A stretch of 64,000 nucleotides of DNA. It comes from Pseudopithomyces maydicus. Lineage: Eukaryota > Ascomycota > Dothideomycetes > Pleosporales > Didymosphaeriaceae. Below, in pieces: positions 45,790 to 56,974 of this stretch. The stretch covers positions 2,666,001 through 2,730,000 of the forward strand of contig JANTUC010000004.1 in assembly GCA_026873275.1 (NCBI GenBank), given 5' to 3'. The position numbers were made by a program, and so were the translations under genes. Below the pieces are notes generated by a model. That model searched no databases. It was not told the DNA's origin and worked only from the letters and a program-made list of their open reading frames with translations. Position 1 is the stretch's first letter. Each line of letters starts with the position of its first letter.

Positions 45790-46820
45790 ATGCCACCCTC
45801 AACCACACCAACCACGTCACCACCAACTACTCAACCACGCCCCACCCCGACGACCATGGCCACCCAAACATCAACGCCTCTCCCCACACCCACACACACA
45901 CCCACAACCCCCATCCCCTCTCCGCTAGCCCTCCCCTCCCTCCCCACCCTCAAATCGGCCTACTCCCCCCACCGCACGCACCTCCAAACCACCTCCCGCA
46001 CCGCCCTCTCCGAGATCCGCGCCTCCACGAACCTCCCCGCCATCACCCTCGCGCACTCGCTCGCCCGCGTCCGCTTGCACACCGTGGATCGGCATCTAGC
46101 TGGGTTATCTCGGGATATCCGGGCTTTTAGCTATGCGGTCGAGCAGGGGGGCGGTGTGCGGCGGAAGACGGATGGAGATGGAGATGCGGAGAACACGCAC
46201 ACGCACACGCACACGCACATGCTGGAGGGGGTGGGGTGGTGAGCTCCAGTCAAGATGGTGGGAATCAAGCTAGGGGAGGTCTCGCTCGGGGAAGTGGTAT
46301 TAATGCTGCTAAAGACGGCACAGCACATGCAGATGGAAGTAGAGATCGTCTCTCCGACCTCGTCCTCCTGCACGACGCAGTCACGTTCCACAGCGCCGCC
46401 ACATCCGAAGTCGAAGACGTGAAGACCGACTTGCGGATTGCGACAAATAGGCGGAAGATGGAGGTTGTAGAAGGGCGTGTCAGGGGCGTTAGTCTCGGGG
46501 GCGACACTGTAGTCAAGGGCGGAGGTGGGATTTCGGCGGGGGATGGGACGGCGCGGGAGAGCAGCACCGTAGGTGCAAAGAAAATATCGGCAGAAGACGT
46601 GGGCGAGATGTCGTTGGAATCCATGGCGAAGCTGTTATCGCTCTCGGTGGAGGAAGTCGGTAAGATTCCTCGGGAGCGGCTGGCGAAGATGGTGGAGACG
46701 CAGCGGGTGGTTGATGAGGTTAGGAGGAAGATTGGGGAAATCCGGAGGGTGGTTGGGGGGAGGGGGAGAGGAGGCGGACGTGGTGATGCGATGTGTGTAG
46801 AATGGCGTCTAGACCGTTAG
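45790..46820 (+). CDS. Unrecognised Pro/Thr-rich then helical protein, frame broken at a G run
   Basis: The ATG at 45790 opens a Pro/Thr-rich N-terminus (about 55 residues). A helical part follows (LPTLKSAYSPHRTHLQ, LAHSLARVRLHTVDRHLAGL), then a CGCACA-repeat-coded THTHTHTH stretch. The frame stops at 46242, but the -1 frame continues without interruption to 46820 with SDLVLLHDAVTFHSAATSEV and ISAEDVGEMSLESMAKLLSL. One additional G in the G5/G4 runs at 46227-46236 would give a single protein of 343 residues. The region after the repeat is charged and helical and may be coiled coil. I do not recognise the family. The switch is of the same kind as in the other broken genes, which argues for one gene rather than two. 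Confidence 0.55.
46189..46220. repeat. (CGCACA)n microsatellite inside a coding region
   Basis: About five copies of CGCACA are visible and code for alternating Thr-His in the unrecognised 45.8-kb protein. Confidence 0.8.
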
Positions 46821-47127
46821 CAAAGTGCTGCGTCGTGGGAACCAGAGTGTTGCGACCATGCGAGATTATGTCGATGCACTGGACGATGCTTTGTTTAGAA
46901 GGCAAACTAAATGGCGAGCAATAGAAACCTGGCTATTTCAAAAATTCACAATGGTACAGCCGCGTCATTAAACGAATGAATTAAATATGCATTATGGATA
47001 TCAACCAACCAACCCGGTCCCCTAACCTAACCTAACCCCCACCTCCAGAGAGCGACGAAAACTACGAAATCTATGCATGCATAATCGGATACTCATACAG
47101 ATGGAAGGCAGGAAGTGTTTCGGTAAT
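46821..47127. other. Convergent intergenic region with short CCTAA repeats
   Basis: About 300 bases lie between two convergent stops. It includes three copies of CCTAA at about 47021-47035, a short telomere-like tract of no clear meaning. No gene is seen. Confidence 0.45.
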
Positions 47128-49238
47128 CTACCAGCTGGGCGAGTTGAGAGCGAGGCCCATGAGACCTCCACCGATGAGACCGGCAATGGGGATCGTCATG
47201 ACCCAGGAGAAGAACAGGAGGCCAACTCGCTGCCAGTTGACGGCGCGCCATGTGCCGTTGCAGAGACCGACACCGACGGTGGCACCGGTGATGCACATGG
47301 ACGTGGAGACGGGCAGCTTGTACTGCGAGAAGATGAGGATGGTGATGGAGGCGCCAAGTTCCATGGAGGAACCACGGGAGGGGGAGTGGTAGGTCAGCTT
47401 GTTGCCCATAACTAGTGGATAGTTAGTACATGTAAAATATTGTAGTGCTACAGATGGGCACAGATTGGTGTAAAACTTACCCTTCATGATGTTGTAACCG
47501 TAGGTGATGAAACCAATGCAAATGGTCAGAGCGACCACGGCGATTTGCCAGAGGGGAACAGGCTCGCTAGACTTGGCGGTGGTACCAGTGCTCCAGGCAG
47601 CGTACATACCGGCCCAGACACCGACAGCGTTACCAACATCGTTGGCACCGTGGGCGAAAGACGCGGTACAGGCAGTGATAACTTGGACGAAGGAGTAGAG
47701 GTACTCGGTCTCGTTGGCGTACTTCTCGGCGTGGTCGTAGACGCGGGCCATACGTTGGCCTTCGGGAGTACCCTCAACACCAACTTGTCTATTGCGACGT
47801 CAGTATTATCAAAATTATATACGCCAAGTGGCTCAACTTACGCCTTGTGAATGTCGTAGTGAAGACCGTAGGTGAACATGACAACAACGTAAGCGGGCAG
47901 ACGGACCATGAGCGCCTTCAAGTTGTGGATCTCGTAGATGGAGCCGGCACCCATGGGGTTCCTGTGGAGAACGCGCATAGCCCAACCGAGAGGGCCCCTC
48001 TTGGTCCTCAGCTCAGCGTGGTGCTTCTGGCGGGCCTCCTCGAGAAGAGCGTGGTAGCGAGCGTTTGCATCCTGGTAGCGGCCGTTCTCGCCCATGTCAA
48101 CGCGAGCAAGAGCCTTTTCGCCGTGGTTGGGGCGGGAGCTGTTGTCGGAATCGGCATCGATGGCATCAGCGTCGGTAGTCTTGACGAATTTCTCCGCAGG
48201 GACAGTCTCCTCCTCGACCTGCTTAGAGGGGGCAACGAGGTCACCGCCGTGTTCCTCGCCATGCTGGATGGGGGCGTAGTTGGGGACCTTGGCCTGAGAG
48301 GCGTCGGCCGGCGCCTGGCGCTGGAAAAGCAATGGGCCCTTGAAGACGTCGGTGAACTTGAGAGTGTAGTCCTTCTTGATGACCCTAGCGTGAACGTATG
48401 GCAGGAAGAAAAGGGCGGACAAGACCATGAGTCCAAAACCAACACCGAGGGTGACAGAGGCGATGTACCAGGCAGGCTTCTTGTCCAGCTTAAGACTGGG
48501 AGATCCCTTGTAAACGATGGAAAGGGTACAGACAGTACCGGCGATGAGGAAGAAGAAGGGGAAGTCCAGACAGCCCACTTGACGGGGTCACGACGCTTGT
48601 GGACGGTGTACTTGATCAAGGAGAAGATGATGGCGCCGAAGCATCCGGAGATGAAGGGAGCCATGCAAAGACCGGCGAAGATAGCACCCAAGCCCTGAGA
48701 TTGTAGTCAGTATGTTTGACGTTCCAATGCCACTTGAGAGAAGTAACCTACCGAACCTTTGCTCCATCCCCACTCGACCTTGCTAGCACCGACGGTAGCA
48801 ACACCAACACCAGCAATCGAGGAGACCAAGGAGTATGTAGAGGAGACGTGGGCAGAGTTTCGGGTACACCACATGACCCAAATGGAAGCACCAGCCGAAG
48901 CGCAAGCGAAAGCGAGAAGTTGAACCGGGGCATTTCCGTTGAAAGCAGCGATGGGGATAATTCCGTTCTTGATGGTCGAGGCAGTACGGGCGCCCACGGC
49001 GAGGGCACCGGTCATTTCAAACACCAGGCATAGTAACATGGCCTGACGGTACGTGACCGAGCGAGACGACACACTGGTAGCCCAAGCGTTCGCGACATCG
49101 TCTGGGAGAGACAGTCAGTACGGGTGGTGTGATTGGTCAGACGGCGCGTCAAGACATACTGGCACCGTTGTTGAAAGCCTCCAACAAGGCGAACATGGTG
49201 CCGAAGGCGAACACATAGGTGTATTCTTCAAGAACCAT
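47128..49238 (-). CDS. pho89: Pho89/PiT-type Na+-coupled phosphate permease
   Basis: Five exons on the minus strand: 49238-49160, 49101-48752, 48694-47842, 47788-47481 and 47411-47128. They give 624 residues after one base correction. The two PiT signature repeats are present: FNNGANDVANAWAT near the N-terminus and FAHGANDVGNAVG near the C-terminus. They are separated by a long acidic/basic cytoplasmic loop (about 48000-48330). Ten to twelve TM helices are likely. Phosphate-repressible permeases of this family import inorganic phosphate with Na+ and are induced by phosphate starvation through a Pho4/NUC-1 bHLH factor. The third exon loses frame at a G4 run (48558-48561): WAVWTSP is followed in the next frame by FFFLIAGTVC, and one more C on the coding strand joins them. 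This would otherwise truncate a well conserved transporter. Confidence 0.92.
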
Positions 49239-52210
49239 GTTGGGCAACTTGATTTTGCCGGATGCACTTCAGCAAGGGTGAAGGGTGATGTGCTGACGTG
49301 CATTCATCTTTCCCTGGGCTACATTATATGTTCGCAGTACGGATTTCTAGGAGGCAACCGCTCGTACTGTTTGACTGCATCGTCGACCAGCGACAGTCGA
49401 GCACGCACACACGTGGGTGTCTCTGCATTTCCAGCGAGTCTGGGCGCGGCGGGCTTGCCGGGGGCAGTGCAGGCCTACCTTGGTGCCATGAAGCTGGGCA
49501 AAAGTGGCGTAGGCTTGCTGGGCGGGGCGGAACTGCGACTGGGCTAAACGGTCGTATGTCAAGACGCTTAGGATCAATCAGTGTCTTGGCCGGCGCGGCA
49601 GGGTTGGCATAAAAGCCGTACCAAGTAATGGCCCAGACATAAGCGACGAAAATGTTTTCGGTGTTAGGAAGCTGATGAAGCCAGTGGCACGTCTAGATCA
49701 GCGGATCCGCCGCACCATGATAGTATTGATGTTGCTGTCGCGCCCGCTGCTCCGTTCAAGTCGGCACGTGGAGGAGCCTCTCCACCGTCGCACGCCACGG
49801 CGGGGACCTGTACTCCACGGACGGTGAACCTGGTGGTCGGATCTGCCCGACAGTCCCCAATGTCGTGCGATAGCTCACTTGGCATGCTTAACGCCCCGAA
49901 CAAGGCTGCTGGAGCGTCATGGAAGACGCGGCAAGAGCGTCGCCATGTGTGCTTGTGGAGAGCACGCTTTTGCTTATTGCGTCGAGACTGTCAAGGAAAA
50001 CCGCGCGTGCATGGCGAGCTGGGCAGGTGAGCTTCGAGCAATATGCAGAGCCCAATCACATGTTCGTGTTGGTCGTGTTGCGGGTGCATCCAGTGTGGGC
50101 GACGTTCGTGCCTCCCATTCACATGGATGCCAAGCCGCCAAGCCGGTGATGCCCGATCGGGCCAGAATAGAACAACACCCCACGTGCCTGCACGCTTCCA
50201 CTCTCCTGGGGCTGCGATTGGTCCTAGGTACAATAATTTGACATTCCTTTGAGCTCGCTGGGATAGCTGGACGTCCGCAATCACCCTGCTAATTTCACAT
50301 CCCACGTTTCCTCAGCGCGCTTGCGCTTATACCGATGGCCAATCCATACAATTTCCGATGGATTCCCTACCAAGTACCGAGCATGCGTCTCCAATAATCC
50401 CCAGTTTCGTTCCATTCGTCTTCCTTTTCATTGCCCGACGGTATTCCCGGTACTACAGGGTCCTCGAGGATCTACTCAGCATGCGCCCTTGTATTGCCAT
50501 TATGTACATTATTCCAGCACCACTCCACCCCCCGGTTTCCCCAACGTCAAGCCATTCCTCGAAATAGACCAAAAAACAAAGAAAACCTCGCCTTGGCGGC
50601 TCTGCTATGTCGCGCATTCTGTCCGGGTATACCATGGGAGTAATGGACGCTACGGCCCAATGCTCGCGCCACACAGTGCTCTAGAAGACTTGGAAGCAGC
50701 TCAGACATATCGAACTTCAGCCTCTCTCTCTTGGCTGTATTATCTGTTACCTCTCATGGACATTCCCAGAGCATCCAGAATCTCGACCCATTCTAGTAAG
50801 AATAGACGGGCAGTGAGGCAAATGTTCGACTGATCCGCGGCCGACCGTCAAAGTTGAAACCTGGCGGGCTTTGTGAGCGGAATCATGGCATAGCCCATTA
50901 TGCAGAGATCACGATGTGGCTCGTCTATCCTACCTAGAGATGGGACACAGTGATTGCGAAAGGCACACTGCAGGCCTATCATGTCTCGGCTTCAACATCC
51001 TAGAGCCTGACCAGATCATATCAACAACAGCCAGTTGACATATCGAACAACGAAGACATGAACGGCGCACGAGGATTATGCAAAAATAAGTCAAGATGAA
51101 TGATGTGAGGGCGTAGGATCATACAATGCACACAACTGACGGGCATACCAGGTGTAGTTATACTGCAGGTTCATTATCTACCACCATGCAATACTAACAT
51201 AAGAAAAATCATGGAGTCACAGTCCATTTGATACGTTCATCACTAACGACATAAGGCTAGTCTATTCATCAACTTCGTGAGAACCTAATCAGACCATACA
51301 GATAACAGCCAACAGTCGATTGATTCATAACATATTCATCAGACAGAAACGGCCCACCGAGCCCATAAAGGATACTCAACCAGGTGAATGGAAATGACGA
51401 GAGAGCCTAGGAACACGTTGGAATGGTAGCAGTGACTCACGCCGTAGATCTCCACAGCCGAATCGTCATTACGCACGTAACACTCCCATCGCCGGACTAC
51501 GTACTCCTACCGCCTCCCGCACTTAGCGTGGCACCCGAATATTCATCTATCGAACAACAGAAAACGCATGTCATTTTAGCACGGAGAGTGAATTGTTATC
51601 TATCCAATTCTTTCGTACGACAGCTCAGCTTTTATTCTAACACCGCTTCTTCCTTGACGTCGCTTTCAAAGAGCTCTCTCAGGACCAACTTCCAATGAAA
51701 CAAAACCTCAATGAAGTCATAACATGCTCCCATCCGCCGATCGCATCTACACAACCTTCTCTTCTCACCGCTGTGATTGAGATGCGCACAAGGTTTCTTC
51801 GCATGCACCTACTGCTTCCAGTCATCTGCCAAGAAAAAGCGAACGCCAATTCACCTCCACAGCAGTTCTTTTGCGAACCCAACAACCTGTTTATTCCGGG
51901 GGCGTAGAACACCCCATGTTTTGGCTACTTTTTTGTGGGGTCGGCTTTCAGACTGGCCAATGAGGGGTGACATGCCCCGCTTCACTGCAGGCTCGCTGAC
52001 AGACGACGTGATGGAAGGAATAGTCGGAATTGAAGTCGAACGCATTGAGCTTATGCCGTTGCATAATAGTGTCGTAATTTTCATGACTCAATTTCTAGAA
52101 GTGTTGGATTTGGACGAGGGGTATATATATTTAGTAGGGAATTCGTTCAAGAGGTAAACCGAGTTTCGTTTCCGACTGGGACACCGTCTCTACGACTCTG
52201 GGAATTTGTA
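49239..52210. other. Long intergenic region upstream of the phosphate permease
   Basis: Nearly 3 kb with no secure gene. It includes a possible exon on the minus strand at 49479-49690 (see that entry), several CACGTG cores (for example about 49410 and 50190) that could be Pho4-type sites, and AT-richer sequence from about 50850 to 51420. Open frames at 50321-50833 and 51423-52157 show no conserved motif. Confidence 0.4.
49479..49690 (-). CDS. Possible isolated exon of an unrecognised protein
   Basis: On the minus strand a segment reads QLPNTENIFVAYVWAITWYG, then ANPAAPAKTLILSVLTYDRL and QQAYATFAQLHGTK, ending at a GTAGGC that could be a splice donor. The amino-acid texture, with an amphipathic hydrophobic helix and evenly used codons, looks coding. 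I found no matching start, no upstream exon, and no downstream exon that keeps the frame. It might be an alternative 5' exon of the phosphate permease gene or a separate small gene. Confidence 0.25.
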
Positions 52211-53630
52211 ATGGCTTCCGCGGCTGAGCTTCGATCCCCTCCGTCAATTGAGCCCAGTACCATCGAGCACGAGCAGCAACCCCAGGAAGGAACCAGTGAG
52301 CCCCAAAATGCCGCCAACGAGTTCCCATCCCTCCCCCAGTCGACTCTGGCAAACAAGCCTGGCTTTTCCTAGCTGCATGCTGGGGCGTTGAAGCCGTAAC
52401 CTTCGGTACCATCTCCCTCTCTGCTTCCCGATAAACGCCCCTAAGCTAATCCCTCTAGGCTTCGGCTTCTCCTTCGGTGTCTTCCAGGACTACTACACAT
52501 CGCACGCGCCCTTCGCCGGCTCCAGCAGCATCGCCACCATCGGCACGACCACAACTAGCATCCTCTACCTCGGCGCCCCCTTCATCACCACGGTTCTAAA
52601 ACGCTACCCCCGCCAAGCCCGCTGGTGCACCCTCCTCGGCCTCATCATCGCCTCCCTCGGCCTCGCACTCAGTTCCCTCTGCACCACCGTCCCCCAGCTC
52701 ATCGCAACCCAAGGCGTCATCTTCGGCTTCGGCGGCTGCCTCTCGTACTGCCCCTGCACGCTCTACATCGACGAGTGGTTCCTGCGCCGCAAAGGCCTCG
52801 CCTACGGCATCGTGTGGAGCGCCGCGGGCTTTGGCGGCGCCGTCTTGCCGCTCATGCTCGAGGCGCTGCTGTCCAGCGTGGGGTTCGCGCGGACGGCCCA
52901 GATCTGCGCCGGCATCCTGTTTGCGATTTCGGCGCCGCTGTCCTTCTGGGTGAAGCCTAGGGTTCCCGTGCAGGCGGGGAGGGGCATCCAGCGGAACCCG
53001 TTGGGCCAGCGCTTTGCGACTGAGAAGCTGTTCCTCGCGTACCAGGTTGCGAACGTGGTTGAGGCGACGGGGTACTTTTTGCCGTCGATTTACCTGCCGA
53101 CGTATGCAAGGACGGTGCTGGGGGTGTCGCATTTCTTGTCGGCGTTGACGGTTATTTTGATTAATATCTCGGCGACGGTGGGGCTGGTGCTCATGGGGCA
53201 TTTTAGTGATAAGTTGCATGTTACGACGTGCATGATGATTTCGGCGGGAGGGGTTGCGACGTCGGTGCTGGTCATTTGGGGGGTGACGTCCAATTTGGCG
53301 ACGCTGTATGTGTTTTGCATATTTTATGGGCTGTTTGCTGGGTGCTGGCCGGCGATTTGGCCTGGGATCATGAAGGAGATTGCGAGAAGAGAAGGGGGTG
53401 AAACGGGTGGTGTTGCTAACCCGATGGTTCTTACGCACCTTTGTTTCGGAAAAGGCATCGGCAACGTCGTTTCTGGTCCGCTCAGTGATGCTCTCATCAA
53501 TGGTAGGCCATGGCAAGGGAAAGTAATAGGTGGATACGGTAGCGGTTTTGGGGCGTTGATTGTGTACACTGGGGTTACAGGTCTTCTGAGTGGAGGAAAC
53601 TACTTGCTGAAGCACTTGAACGTAATTTGA
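52211..53630 (+). CDS. Monocarboxylate-type MFS transporter (MCT/Mch-like)
   Basis: Two exons, 52211-52405 and 52459-53630, give about 455 residues after one base correction. A hydrophilic N-terminus leads into a first helix WLFLAACWGVEAVTF, then GFSFGVFQDYYTSHAPF, the fungal equivalent of the MCT motif in which the carrier is related to an extracellular substrate pocket. Further helices include GVIFGFGGCLSYCPC, YIDEWFLRRKGLAYGI (loop with RRKGLA) and TATVGLVLMGHFSD-like helices in the second half. The frame breaks at a C5 run (52333-52337): the upstream frame reads EFPSLPQS, the downstream frame PVDSGKQAWLF; one more C gives SLPPVDSGKQAW, as expected for the family. Fungal members carry riboflavin, monocarboxylates or unknown acids. 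The substrate is not resolved. Confidence 0.88.
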
Positions 53631-53711
53631 GTAGACTCTTGGTAGTAGCAATAGACATGGTTATAGGAAACGCAAGATTCTGGACACGCTCAGCTCGATC
53701 GGAACGTTGAC

Positions 53712-54881
53712 ATGCAGATCCAACGGTCATGCACGTTCACGATATTTGTGGATCCAGACGATCCCCCTATCCCCCTCCGCGTTAGCCCCCGACACGTCTC
53801 AAGTGGATACACTCGCGTCGACTAGCGCGCCCATCTCCAAAACCCAAGCAAACCAACCAAAACCAATTTTCCTATCCAGTGATCCCGCACCCCAGAAGCA
53901 CGCGAAGCCAAAACCGTCCAGGACCAATACCACACCAAAAGTCTCCCATCCCAAAGCCCCCCATCACCTGCCCAGTTCCCCTCCCCGTTCTCCTCCCACC
54001 GGCCTCCCGGATCCCGGCTATCCTCCCCACTCCCACTCCCACTCCCACAACCACAACCACAAGCACCACCACCACCGCCGCCATGGAACCCCCCTCAAGC
54101 GCATCCGTCTGGACGCCCAACCCGGCATCCTAACCTGCATCGACGCCCTATGCGCCAGCAAAGGCACCATCCTCCGCGAAACCATGATCGAGCTCCTCTC
54201 GGTGGACCCCAACGTCGAGTACGTGATCCGGCAAAACTACGACTTCCTCACCGACAAGCCCGCCGACATGGCCGACGTCAACTTCGACCACTACGCCAAG
54301 GACCTCTGGCGCAAGATCCAGCGGCCCTACACGGGCTTCCAGGTCGAGGACGACGACGACCGCGACGAGTACGACATCATCTCGGAGCAGATCCTGGACT
54401 GGCTGCGCGCCGTCGTGGCGCTGATCCGCGACCAGAGCAAGGGCGACGACGTGTCGTATGCCACCAAGCGGTCTGCGCTGCTGACGCTGTGCAAGATTGC
54501 GAAGATCATCTGCGTGAGCGACGGGGAGGGGGACCAGGACGGGGGACCTCCGTCGGCGACTGGGTGCAGGATAAGTTCATGCAGATGAACGCCGGACCGT
54601 GGGTGTACGACGTGATCCGCGACATTATCGCGACGTTGTCGGCGCAGGAGCGGGACGACATGTGTCGGGAGCGGGCGGGGCGGGTGACGTTGATGGAGCG
54701 GATGGAGGAGCTGGATATTCTGGCGCGGAGTACGGATTTGGGGTTGGCGGGGGAGGATGGGACGTTTGCGGAGATGCTGGGGGGATTTCCGAGGAGATTG
54801 ATCATAGGTATGAGACTTTGTGAGTGGGGTGAGAAAATTGTGGTGAGGAGAGAGGGAGGGTTTGATGTGTGCTGGGTGTGA
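53712..54881 (+). CDS. Unrecognised conserved-looking fungal protein, several frame breaks in C/G runs
   Basis: The ATG at 53712 starts MQIQRSCTFTIFVDPDDPP. Two neighbouring C5 runs (53763-53767 and 53771-53775) and a G5 run (54541-54545) each appear to lack one base. With these three bases the frame is continuous to the stop at 54879-54881 (about 390 residues). A Pro/His-rich low-complexity segment (HSHSHSHNHNHKHHHH) precedes a well formed helical domain: IDALCASKGTILRETMIELL, NVEYVIRQNYDFLTDKP, then VGDWVQDKFMQMNAGPWVYD and RERAGRVTLMERMEELDILA. The last part may end earlier at a splice site near 54808. I do not recognise the family. The domain is acidic, soluble and probably nuclear or cytosolic. 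Confidence 0.6.
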
Positions 54882-55916
54882 GTAGTATCCATGCATTGGT
54901 CGGGCCGGGCCACTCATGCAGCCATAGGGCAGCCCCTGGGTATGCAGTGAGTTGTAGTGGCATTGTGCAGGGGCTTGTCGATAGAAAGGAAGAAAAGGGA
55001 TGAAGAGGAAGAGCCCAAGCATTCGTTCGATCGGAAGAGATCAGCGTTGGTGGGTGGATAGAGGGACTACAGTATGAACGCTTTGGCGATAGCATCCAAC
55101 GGCTAAGGGCACAAGGCATAGGGCATAGGGCATAGGGCATAGGGAATAGGTACAATAAAATTAGATAGATAGACAGGGGACAATAAGGTAAAATCAAAAC
55201 CACCAGCGCAAACCCTCCTCCATTCTATCCTCTCGTCCTCCTGCCATTCCTCGACCCTCTTCAACCCTCTCCCACTCATTCCTCCCAACCCTCAAACATT
55301 CAATATTCAACAGTCTATAAACCAGTATCTTGACCATCGTCGCGAGGACCGAGACAGATCATGCCGACTCCAACCCGAGGGTGCCCAGGCGCAATAAATT
55401 TATCGATGACTATTCACCGTTTGAATCTCGATAGACTATGCATACACATACCACTCTCATCAACATCCACAACGTTTTCATTCTCATATCCCATCGAATC
55501 AACAGCCATCCACCCCTCCGCTGCCCGCGTGATTTCCAACCTCACAGTGGCACTGCTCAGATCCTCGCCGTGTTGTATATATATATGTCTGTATTCATAT
55601 ACGTAACACCTGAACGAAGCACCCATCTCGTCATCACAAATACACGCAGCGCGATACGATGCTATACACTTCCCAAAGTACCGTACACCCAGCCTCCCTG
55701 TCAGATTGCAAGGTTCGAGGTTAAATTATATATATATAAAATGTGGCAGGATAGAACGGGGCGTCGCGCACGGGTATATATATGTACATACGTACCTAGT
55801 ACCTACATAGGTAGGTGGGTATGTAGGTAAGTAGGTACCATGTCCATAACGTCGATACCCGCGATTTTGATTTTAATTTGGAGTATGAGTATGAGTATGA
55901 CTTGGACCGTAGTATC

Positions 55917-55986
55917 GGTACCAGCACCAGCACCAGCACCAGCGCCAGGGCCAGGGCCAGGGCCAGGGCCAGGGCCAGGGCCAGGA
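55917..55986. repeat. (CCAGCA)n/(GGGCCA)n hexamer repeat
   Basis: About four CCAGCA units grade into six CCAGGG units, seen directly. The purine/pyrimidine bias differs between halves, suggesting a single array that mutated in one part. Confidence 0.85.
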
Positions 55987-56340
55987 CTAGGACCATCGCA
56001 CACGCCGTTCCACAACGCACAAACCAAATCCAAATAAGGAAAGGGGAAAAGCGAGAGGGAAAAAGCGAAAGGAGACAAAAAAGATAGAGGAAAGAAAGAG
56101 ATAGATCGCATTCCGCGCATATTATTTACCTACTTACTTACCTACCGTACCGCTCTTTTCAAATCTCAAGTCTAAAAATTAAAAATATCAAAAATGAAAT
56201 TAAAAATAACCGCGCCGAGACGAGACGAGACGAGACGAGAGACCGTAGTACTATGTATAGATAGTGATTGTAGAGAAGTATGTAGTCGCTGTGAAACTCT
56301 CAACTCTCAACTTTCAACTTCAAACTCGAAATTTGAAAAA

Positions 56341-56405
56341 CTGTCAAAACGAAAACGAAAACGAAAAACGAAAAACGAAAAACGAAAAACGAAAAACGAA
56401 AAACG
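56341..56405. repeat. (CGAAAA)n array
   Basis: CGAAAA and CGAAAAA units, about ten in all, run in tandem. Just upstream are CAACTTTCAACT-type short repeats. Confidence 0.85.
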
Positions 56406-56719
56406 CCACCCATGCATGCATGCACGCTGAACTGAACTGAACTGAACCGAACCGAACGATATGTATACCGCCCCGTTTGCCCTTCCGTTTCCGATTCCGT
56501 TTCCGTTTGCCATCCTTTGCTACCCTTTGCCACCCTTTGCCTTTCCATCCGATTGCGCATTACATAGGAAAATTCATCTTTGTCTTTGTCTCAAGACACT
56601 GAGAGGACATGTACATCTCTACCTACCACCACCTCGCATCATACTTCGCACCCCACTCCCTCGCCCCTTGCCTCCTCTCCGCTAGGTCCCACCGTGCATT
56701 TCCCTCAGTGCGAGATTTC

Positions 56720-56900
56720 TAATCGCCCCTCTCCCTCTCCCTCTCCCTTTCCCTCTCCCACCGACTATCCACCCTCTCCCTCTCCCTTTCGCCTCTACTT
56801 CCCTCCCACCTCTCCCTCTCTCCCTCTCCCTCTCCCTTTCAGACGCTCTATTCCCCTCCCTATCCCCCGTGCCCCTCCTCTCCCTCTCCCTCTCCCTCCC
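56720..56900. repeat. (CCCTCT)n pyrimidine tract
   Basis: About 180 bases made mostly of CCCTCTCC units on the plus strand give a long polypurine/polypyrimidine tract downstream of the SepH stop codon. Confidence 0.85.
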
Positions 56901-56974
56901 AGCATTCGCCCCACTCGCCCCCACGCCCGACGACGTCCCAGGCCTCACCGCACTCCCCGAGGGCCCAAACGTGC

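Larger units (their letters stand above)
54882..56974. other. Gene-free region packed with simple-sequence repeats
   Basis: More than 2 kb between convergent genes contain many repeats: GGCATAG copies (55105-55140), TATA runs (55575-55590, 55725-55740), a hexamer repeat (55917-55986), GAGAC copies (56214-56242), a CGAAAA array (56341-56405) and a long CCCTCT pyrimidine tract (56720-56900). No gene is recognised. Confidence 0.6.

Noticed and set aside
47021..47035. CCTAA repeats as a telomere remnant
   Set aside because: Only three copies, and the unit is not the usual fungal CCCTAA; too short to support a telomeric origin.
47847..48698. 283-codon plus-strand frame opposite the phosphate permease
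   Set aside because: Antisense shadow of exon 3 of a recognised transporter.
52596..53651. 351-codon open frame on the minus strand opposite the MFS carrier
   Set aside because: Arg/His/Pro-rich shadow; the plus strand has transmembrane helices and correct splice phase.
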